Assembly: GCF_030812295.1 (NCBI RefSeq)
Contig: NZ_JAUSSK010000002.1
Coordinates: forward strand, 372,001-436,000
Reading direction: 5' to 3'
From: Luteibacter jiangsuensis
Lineage (GTDB): Bacteria > Pseudomonadota > Gammaproteobacteria > Xanthomonadales > Rhodanobacteraceae
DNA length: 64,000 nucleotides
The notes beneath the pieces were generated by a model, which saw only the letters and a list, made by a program, of their open reading frames with translations, was not told the origin of the DNA and made no database searches. This document shows, in pieces, positions 59,252 to 64,000 of this stretch. The translations under genes and the position numbers were made by a program. Numbering within the stretch: the stretch's first letter is position 1; each line of letters begins with the position of its first letter.

Positions 59252-60733
59252 TCACTTGCCTCCGGTCGCGGCGGTCATCACGGCTTCCTGGGTGACGCCG
59301 TGGGCTTCGAGCAGGGCCGTCGCCCGGCCCTCGTGCATGACCAGGATGCGGTCGCTCATGGCGAGCACCTCCGGCAGTTCCGAGGAAATCATGAGGATGG
59401 CCACGCCCTGCTCCGCGAGTTGATTGATGATGTGGTAGATCTCGGCCTTGCCGCCGACGTCGACGCCGCGAGTAGGCTCGTCGAGGATGAGCACGCGCGG
59501 CTTCAACGCCAGCCACTTGGCCAGGACGACCTTTTGCTGGTTGCCGCCGGACAGGGCGCGCACGTCGAGTTCCATGTCGCGCGTGCGGATCTTCAGTGCG
59601 TCGATCAGGCCGCGCGTCTGCTTCTTCTCGCCCGGGCGGTCGACGAGGCCCGCACGCGCCGGCACGCGTGGCAGGCTGACGTTCTCGCGCAAGCTCATGT
59701 CGAGCACCAGGCCCTGCGCCTTGCGATCCTCGGTGACGAAACCGAAGCCGGAGTGGATCGCCTCGTTCGGCGACTTCGGCGTCACCACCTTACCGTCGAG
59801 GGTGACCGTGCCTTCACTGAGCTTGTCGAGGCCGAACAACAGGCGCGCCAGTTCGGTGCGCCCCGCGCCGAGCAGGCCGGCCACGCCGAGCACTTCGCCC
59901 GAATGCAGGTCGAAGCTCACGTCCTTCACCATGCCGCCGGTCACGTGTTCGACCTTCAGGCGAACCTCGCGGATGTTCGGCGTACGCGTGGGAAAACGGG
60001 CGTCGAGCGTGCGCCCGACCATCATCTTCACCACCTCGTCGAAGGCCAGGCCGGGGACTGGGCGCGTACCGACGAAGTGACCGTCGCGAAGCACCGAGAT
60101 GCGATCGCACAGGGCGAAGATCTCTTCCATGCGGTGCGACACGTAGACGATGCCCGTGCCCTGCGCGCGCAGGTCGCGGATGAGCTTGAACAGCGTGTTG
60201 GTCTCGTGTTCGGTGAGTGCCGCCGTCGGTTCGTCCATGATCAGCACGCGTGCGTTCTGGCCGAGCGCGCGCGCGATCTCGACCATCTGTTGCTGGCCGA
60301 CCGAAAGGCGTTCGATCAAGGTGCCGGGGTCGAGACGTTCCATGCCGACGCGGGCCAGCCACTCCATCGCGCGCTTCGTCATCGCGCGATGATCCAGCAG
60401 GCCGAAGCGCTGAATCTCGCGGCCGAGAAAGAGGTTGTCCGCGATGCTGAGCGCGGGAATCAGGTTGAGCTCCTGATGGATGATGGCGATGCCGTACTTC
60501 TCGGCGTCCGCGGGCGTGGTGATCGACGCCGGCTTGCCGTCCACCTCGATGGTGCCGGAGTCCGGCGCGTAGATCCCGGTGAGGATCTTCATCAAGGTGG
60601 ACTTGCCCGCGCCATTCTCGCCCATCAGGGCGTGCACTTCGCCCGGCAGCAACTCGAAAGCCACGCCTTCGAGCACCTTCACCGGGCCGAAGGCCTTGTG
60701 GATGTCTTGCATCCGGACCAGGGGCGCGTTCAT
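59252..60733 (-). CDS. rbsA: Ribose ABC transporter ATP-binding protein
   Basis: 493 residues with two ATPase halves: Walker A ALMGENGAGKSTLMKILTGI in the first, signature RLSVGQQQMVEIARALG with LIMDEPTAALTEHE, and in the second GVAGLLGAGRTELARLL, SGGNQQKVVLAKWLALKPRV and LILDEPTRGVDVGGKAEIYH. Typical for monosaccharide importers. Its ATG shares a base with the rbsD stop (TGATG). Confidence 0.97.
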   Translation of the reverse strand: MNAPLVRMQDIHKAFGPVKVLEGVAFELLPGEVHALMGENGAGKSTLMKILTGIYAPDSGTIEVDGKPASITTPADAEKYGIAIIHQELNLIPALSIADNLFLGREIQRFGLLDHRAMTKRAMEWLARVGMERLDPGTLIERLSVGQQQMVEIARALGQNARVLIMDEPTAALTEHETNTLFKLIRDLRAQGTGIVYVSHRMEEIFALCDRISVLRDGHFVGTRPVPGLAFDEVVKMMVGRTLDARFPTRTPNIREVRLKVEHVTGGMVKDVSFDLHSGEVLGVAGLLGAGRTELARLLFGLDKLSEGTVTLDGKVVTPKSPNEAIHSGFGFVTEDRKAQGLVLDMSLRENVSLPRVPARAGLVDRPGEKKQTRGLIDALKIRTRDMELDVRALSGGNQQKVVLAKWLALKPRVLILDEPTRGVDVGGKAEIYHIINQLAEQGVAILMISSELPEVLAMSDRILVMHEGRATALLEAHGVTQEAVMTAATGGK

Positions 60734-61131
60734 CAGAAAGTGACGCCGGCGTGCAGGATCACGTTCGCGTAGGGCGAGGTCTCGCCCGTGCGGATCACGG
60801 CGACGGCGCGCGCGGCCAGCTGCTTGAGTTCGTCATGGGACACCTCGTCGACGGTCAGCCCGTCATTGGCGAGGCGCAGGGTGAGCGCGACGAGCGCGGG
60901 ATTCTTCGCATGGATCTCGCGAGCGACGGTAACGCTTTCCACGGCCAGTTCGGCGTATACCGCTTCGAATACCGCCGCGAAGGATGGGGTGCCGGGCAGT
61001 ACCGCCAGGTCGATGCAGGGCACGCCATGGGGGACCGGCAGTCCCACATCGGCGATCACCAGCGTGTCGGTATGGCCCATCGCGGCAATGACGCGGTTGA
61101 GTTCGGCGTGCAGCAGGCCGCTACGTCTCAT
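60733..61131 (-). CDS. rbsD: D-ribose pyranase
   Basis: 132 residues from the ATG overlapping the rbsK stop by four bases. It begins MRRSGLLHAELNRVIAAMGH, with the catalytic His of HTDTLVIADVGLPVP and the conserved end GETSPYANVILHAGVTF. It interconverts the pyranose and furanose forms so RbsK gets its substrate. Confidence 0.96.
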   Translation of the reverse strand: MRRSGLLHAELNRVIAAMGHTDTLVIADVGLPVPHGVPCIDLAVLPGTPSFAAVFEAVYAELAVESVTVAREIHAKNPALVALTLRLANDGLTVDEVSHDELKQLAARAVAVIRTGETSPYANVILHAGVTF

Positions 61132-62024
61132 CGATGTGTCTCCAGGAACGCCGCGAGTTCGTCGGCGCGCGGCATACCGTCCTGCGCGCCCAGACGGGAG
61201 ACCGCGATCGCGGCGGCGGCGCACGCCTTGCGCACGGCCGTGTCGAGTCCCTCGGCGAGGTACACCGCTAGAGCGGCATTGAAGGTGTCACCGGCGCCCG
61301 TGCTATCCACGGCGTCGACCTTGAAACCCGGCTGATGCCTGGGCTCGTCGTCCTTGTCGCGGAACCACGCGCCGTCCTCGCCGCGGGTCAGCACGACGGG
61401 ACAGGGGGCGCGACGCATGAGTTCGCGGAAATCGGATTCACCTTCCGCACCGAGCACCGTGGCGAGTTCGTGCTGGTTCGGCGTGAGGAAGCGCACGTGC
61501 GACAGCCATTCGACCGGCAGGCGCTGCGCAGGGGCGGGATTGAGGATGACCGGTGCACCTTCTTCCCGTGCGATGCGCAAGGTGGCCTCGACCGCGTCGA
61601 GCGGGATTTCGAGCTGGACCAGGACGGCATCGGCACCGCGGATGAGTTCGCGCGCGGCCTCGACCTGCGCGGTGGTGACCCGCCCGTTCGCGGCGGGCAC
61701 CACCACGATATTGTTCTCGCCACCAGCGACGGTGATCGATGCGGTGCCGCTGCCGATGCCATCGATACGGGCGACGTGGCCGACATCGATGCCCTCGGCG
61801 GCGAGTCCGTCATAGAGCTGCTTGCCGAAGGCATCGTCGCCGACGCAGCCGACCATCGATACCGAGGCACCGAGCCGTGCGGCGGCTACCGCCTGGTTCG
61901 CGCCCTTGCCACCGGGAATCGTAAGGAACCGGTCGCCGGTGAGCGTCTCGCCCGGGTCGGGAAAACGCGGCGCGAGTGTGACCAGGTCCATGTTGATACT
62001 GCCGACGACGACGATTCGCGTCAT
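61128..62024 (-). CDS. rbsK: Ribokinase
   Basis: 298 residues from the ATG at 62024 (MTRIVVVGSINMDLVTLAPR). PfkB-family signatures are GGKGANQAVAAARLG and DSTGAGDTFNAALAVYLAEG with the catalytic Asp; the substrate side has PNQHELATVLG. It phosphorylates ribose to ribose 5-phosphate. First gene of the operon; no LacI-type rbsR is next to it, so control must come from elsewhere. Confidence 0.96.
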   Translation of the reverse strand: MTRIVVVGSINMDLVTLAPRFPDPGETLTGDRFLTIPGGKGANQAVAAARLGASVSMVGCVGDDAFGKQLYDGLAAEGIDVGHVARIDGIGSGTASITVAGGENNIVVVPAANGRVTTAQVEAARELIRGADAVLVQLEIPLDAVEATLRIAREEGAPVILNPAPAQRLPVEWLSHVRFLTPNQHELATVLGAEGESDFRELMRRAPCPVVLTRGEDGAWFRDKDDEPRHQPGFKVDAVDSTGAGDTFNAALAVYLAEGLDTAVRKACAAAAIAVSRLGAQDGMPRADELAAFLETHR

Positions 62025-62139
62025 GCTGGTTTGCTCCGGAGTAGGGATCGCGGAACGTCCGGTGTTCGCTGGTGGATGCGGGATGGCGCGCAAATATACG
62101 CCTTGCACGCGCATGTTGCTTTCATGCGCATGCTTTCCC

Positions 62140-62493
62140 TTACCGGGACAGGCCCTTGGCGTCGAGTTCGGCGAGGTAGGCGGGCCATGCCGTGTCGTAG
62201 GCCCGGCCGAGGTCGTAGAGCGTGTCCCAGCCGAAGATGCCGCTGGCGTGGCCGTCGTCGAAGCGGATCAGTACGCCGTAGTGGCCGGTGGGTTCGAGCG
62301 CGGTGATGCCCACATTGCGTTTGCCCGAGACAAGGACCTTCTGGCCCGGCCCATGGCCTTGCACCTCGGCACTGGGCGAGTTCACCCGGAGGTATTCACA
62401 GGGAAGACGGAAGCGTTCGCCGTTGTCGAAAGCCACCTCGAGGATGCGCGAGGCCGAGTGCAGGACGATGTCGAGGGGGCGGGGGTGGGGCAT
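62140..62493 (-). CDS. DUF971 domain protein
   Basis: 117 residues. The fold matches DUF971/gamma-butyrobetaine hydroxylase N-terminal domain: ILEVAFDNGERFRLPCEYLR, VNSPSAEVQGHG, NVGITALEPTGHYGVLIRFD, DGHASGIFGWDTLYDLG. Such small proteins may bind iron-sulfur clusters or metals; the role is not established. Position near hslU is common in this group of bacteria. Confidence 0.9.
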   Translation of the reverse strand: MPHPRPLDIVLHSASRILEVAFDNGERFRLPCEYLRVNSPSAEVQGHGPGQKVLVSGKRNVGITALEPTGHYGVLIRFDDGHASGIFGWDTLYDLGRAYDTAWPAYLAELDAKGLSR

Positions 62494-62559
62494 GGGCCGG
62501 TGGCCTTGGAATGGAGCGGGGAGCCGAGCTTAAGGCTTCTTGTGGGAGAGCCGGCTCAT

Positions 62560-62650
62560 TGTGGGAGCCGACTTGTCGGCGATGCCTGTCTACGAGGGGG
62601 CGCCGGACATGATCGCGAGCACCCTTTCGCCGCGGAAGCGGCTCCCACAC
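62560..62650. repeat. REP-like units
   Basis: TGTGGGAGCCGACTTGTCGG (62560-62579, continuing CGATGC) faces a diverged copy CTTTCGCCGCGGAAGCGGCT ending CCCACAC at 62650. A shorter half-site TGTGGGAGAGCCGGCTC precedes them at 62541. They fill the gap between the DUF971 gene and the conserved unknown. Confidence 0.75.
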
Positions 62651-62710
62651 CTACGCCGGCGGTGGCTTGCACACCTGCGGGCGATGGGACGATTCACCGC
62701 TGCAATACGC

Positions 62711-63328
62711 TCAGGGCGCCCGGCCGAAGCCGTCGCCCGTGCCCTGCTCCAGCGGCGGCGGGTCGCCGGCCACGGCAAGCAGAGCGGTCGCGTAGGCGTC
62801 TTCCATGCTCACCGTGGAAACCTCGTCCCACGAGAAGAACGAAGGCTCACGCAGCCACTCCGCGTCGGGCGTGATCTCCTGCATGTTGAAGCCTTCGTCT
62901 TCGACGCTGACCACGCGGCCGATATAGCAGACCTCGGACTCGTCCTCGCTATCGACGTGCACGCCGATGACCGGCGCGTGTGCCGCCGCGGCCTTTACGA
63001 CCTGGGCGATGTCGTCGAGGGGGAAGTCCGCTGGCGGCGTCGGACGGATGCCCTTCATCGCCAGCGCCTTCTCGAGGAAGCCGGCGTGCTTGTCCGGTGC
63101 CTCGAATTCGGAGATGTCGCGGTGCCGCATGATGTACATGCCGTCATAGCTGACGCCATCGCCGACGACCCAGAGCAGGAAGAACTCGCGGCCGACACCG
63201 CCCACATAGCCGCAGAAGCTGCCGTGTTCGAGTTCGTCGCGCCAGAGACGCACCAGCTGCTGGTTGTCCTGCGCTTCGCGCAGGTTCGCTCGCTGGCCGT
63301 TTGTTTTGAGATGAATAACCTTGCCCAT
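62711..63328 (-). CDS. Conserved protein of unknown function
   Basis: 205 residues from the ATG at 63328 (MGKVIHLKTNGQRANLREAQ); a TTG nine bases earlier is possible. No signal or membrane helices. Recognisable runs are FCGYVGGVGREFFLLWVVGD, YDGMYIMRHRDISEFEAPDK and VGVHVDSEDESEVCYIGRVV with an acidic surface. I cannot name a family. It follows hslU by 39 bases in the same direction and may be co-transcribed. Confidence 0.75.
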   Translation of the reverse strand: MGKVIHLKTNGQRANLREAQDNQQLVRLWRDELEHGSFCGYVGGVGREFFLLWVVGDGVSYDGMYIMRHRDISEFEAPDKHAGFLEKALAMKGIRPTPPADFPLDDIAQVVKAAAAHAPVIGVHVDSEDESEVCYIGRVVSVEDEGFNMQEITPDAEWLREPSFFSWDEVSTVSMEDAYATALLAVAGDPPPLEQGTGDGFGRAP

Positions 63329-63367
63329 ATACGTCAATAGTTTAGCAGAGGGGGAAGCCCCCGATGT

Positions 63368-64000
63368 TCAGAGGATGTAACGGCTCAAATCCTCGTCCTG
63401 GACCAGGGAAGCCAGGTTTTTATCGACATAATCGGCGTCGATCACATATTTTTCGCCGGATTTATCGGCAGCTTCGAAGGAGATCCGCTCCAGCAGCCGT
63501 TCCATCACCGTGTGCAGGCGGCGCGCGCCGATGTTTTCCGTCCGCTCGTTGACCTGGAAGGCCACGTCGGCCAAGCGGTCGATGCCCGATTCGGTGAAGT
63601 CGAGGGTCACGCCCTCGGTCTTGAGCAGCGCAACATATTGCTTGGTCAGGGCGTTGTTCGGCTCACGCAGGATTCGCTTGAAGTCGTCGACCGAGAGCGC
63701 ATTCAGTTCCACCCGAATGGGCAGGCGGCCCTGCAATTCCGGGATCAGATCCGAAGGCTTGGCCAGCGAGAACGCGCCAGAGGCAATGAACAGGATGTGG
63801 TCGGTCTTGATCGAGCCGTACTTGGTCGAGACAGTGGAGCCCTCGACCAGTGGCAGCAGGTCGCGCTGCACGCCTTCGCGGCTGACACCAGCGCCGCCCC
63901 ACTCCGAGCGCTGGGCGACCTTGTCGATCTCGTCGATGAAGACGATGCCGTTCTGCTCGGCGCTGTCCACCGCCTGGCTGCGCAGTTCCTCGTCGTTGAG
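63368..64000 (-). CDS. hslU: ATP-dependent protease ATPase subunit HslU, partial
   Basis: The C-terminal 210 residues; the gene begins beyond the right edge. Walker B is [20 protein letters not shown], followed by [52 protein letters not shown] and the sensor-2 region [20 protein letters not shown]. The end LSRYIL is the tail that inserts into HslV to switch it on. hslV is expected just outside the window. Confidence 0.97.
   Translation of the reverse strand, partial: LNDEELRSQAVDSAEQNGIVFIDEIDKVAQRSEWGGAGVSREGVQRDLLPLVEGSTVSTKYGSIKTDHILFIASGAFSLAKPSDLIPELQGRLPIRVELNALSVDDFKRILREPNNALTKQYVALLKTEGVTLDFTESGIDRLADVAFQVNERTENIGARRLHTVMERLLERISFEAADKSGEKYVIDADYVDKNLASLVQDEDLSRYIL

Overview
The window is a high-GC chromosomal segment of a gammaproteobacterium. 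It most likely comes from the Xanthomonadales/Lysobacterales, family Rhodanobacteraceae (Luteibacter- or Dyella-like). This is inferred from gene content and order: rpmH-rnpA-yidC-mnmE beside dnaA-dnaN-recF-gyrB, a tonB-exbB-exbD-exbD cluster next to pdxJ, a PA0069-type radical SAM gene and hslU-linked small genes. No 16S rRNA or tRNA gene was seen, so the genus is not settled. Both ends are cut: the molybdenum subunit PaoC at the left and the protease ATPase HslU at the right.

Left part (1-22.5 kb) is mostly accessory. It holds a periplasmic aldehyde oxidoreductase (paoABC) and a 1717-residue trimeric autotransporter adhesin with a TpgA-like partner lipoprotein. An AraC regulator with a 45-codon truncated remnant follows, then an OprD-type porin and an orphan LuxR response regulator. 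Next is a low-GC insert carrying a lone polyketide-type ketosynthase, bounded on its far side by a 55-bp copy of part of the response regulator gene. After it come a metallo-hydrolase/alpha-beta hydrolase pair, a MobA-like cytidylyltransferase that could serve PaoABC, a secreted orphan protein, an ICMT-like methyltransferase, an M61 peptidase, a radical SAM protein and a secreted hydrolase.

Middle (22.5-37.7 kb) is a carboxylate-use module. A DcaP-like porin and an MHS-type symporter are transcribed away from acs (acetyl-CoA synthetase). acs is followed by a CrbR-like regulator and meets head-on a CrbS-like kinase with a fused SLC5 transporter domain. Then come a phosphopantetheinyl transferase, pdxJ, the TonB/ExbB/ExbD energy system and a TPR protein.

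Replication core (37.9-48.2 kb): gyrB, recF, dnaN and dnaA on the minus strand, with two perfect DnaA boxes and an AT-rich stretch between dnaA and dnaN (candidate oriC); rpmH, rnpA, yidC and mnmE on the plus strand. yidD is not between rnpA and yidC.

Right part (48.2-64 kb): a drug-efflux type MFS protein, a LysR regulator divergent from an alcohol dehydrogenase, an HxlR regulator divergent from a short-chain dehydrogenase with a palindromic operator candidate, an FtsK-type translocase with a REP repeat built into its coding sequence, a miniature RHS toxin with an overlapping DUF4279 immunity gene, a complete ribose operon (rbsKDACB), DUF971, a conserved unknown and the C-terminal half of hslU. 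REP-like palindromes recur in several intergenic gaps. The best candidates for unusual biology are the mini-RHS toxin/immunity pair, the ketosynthase insert, the REP-derived segment of FtsK and the adhesin/TpgA pair.
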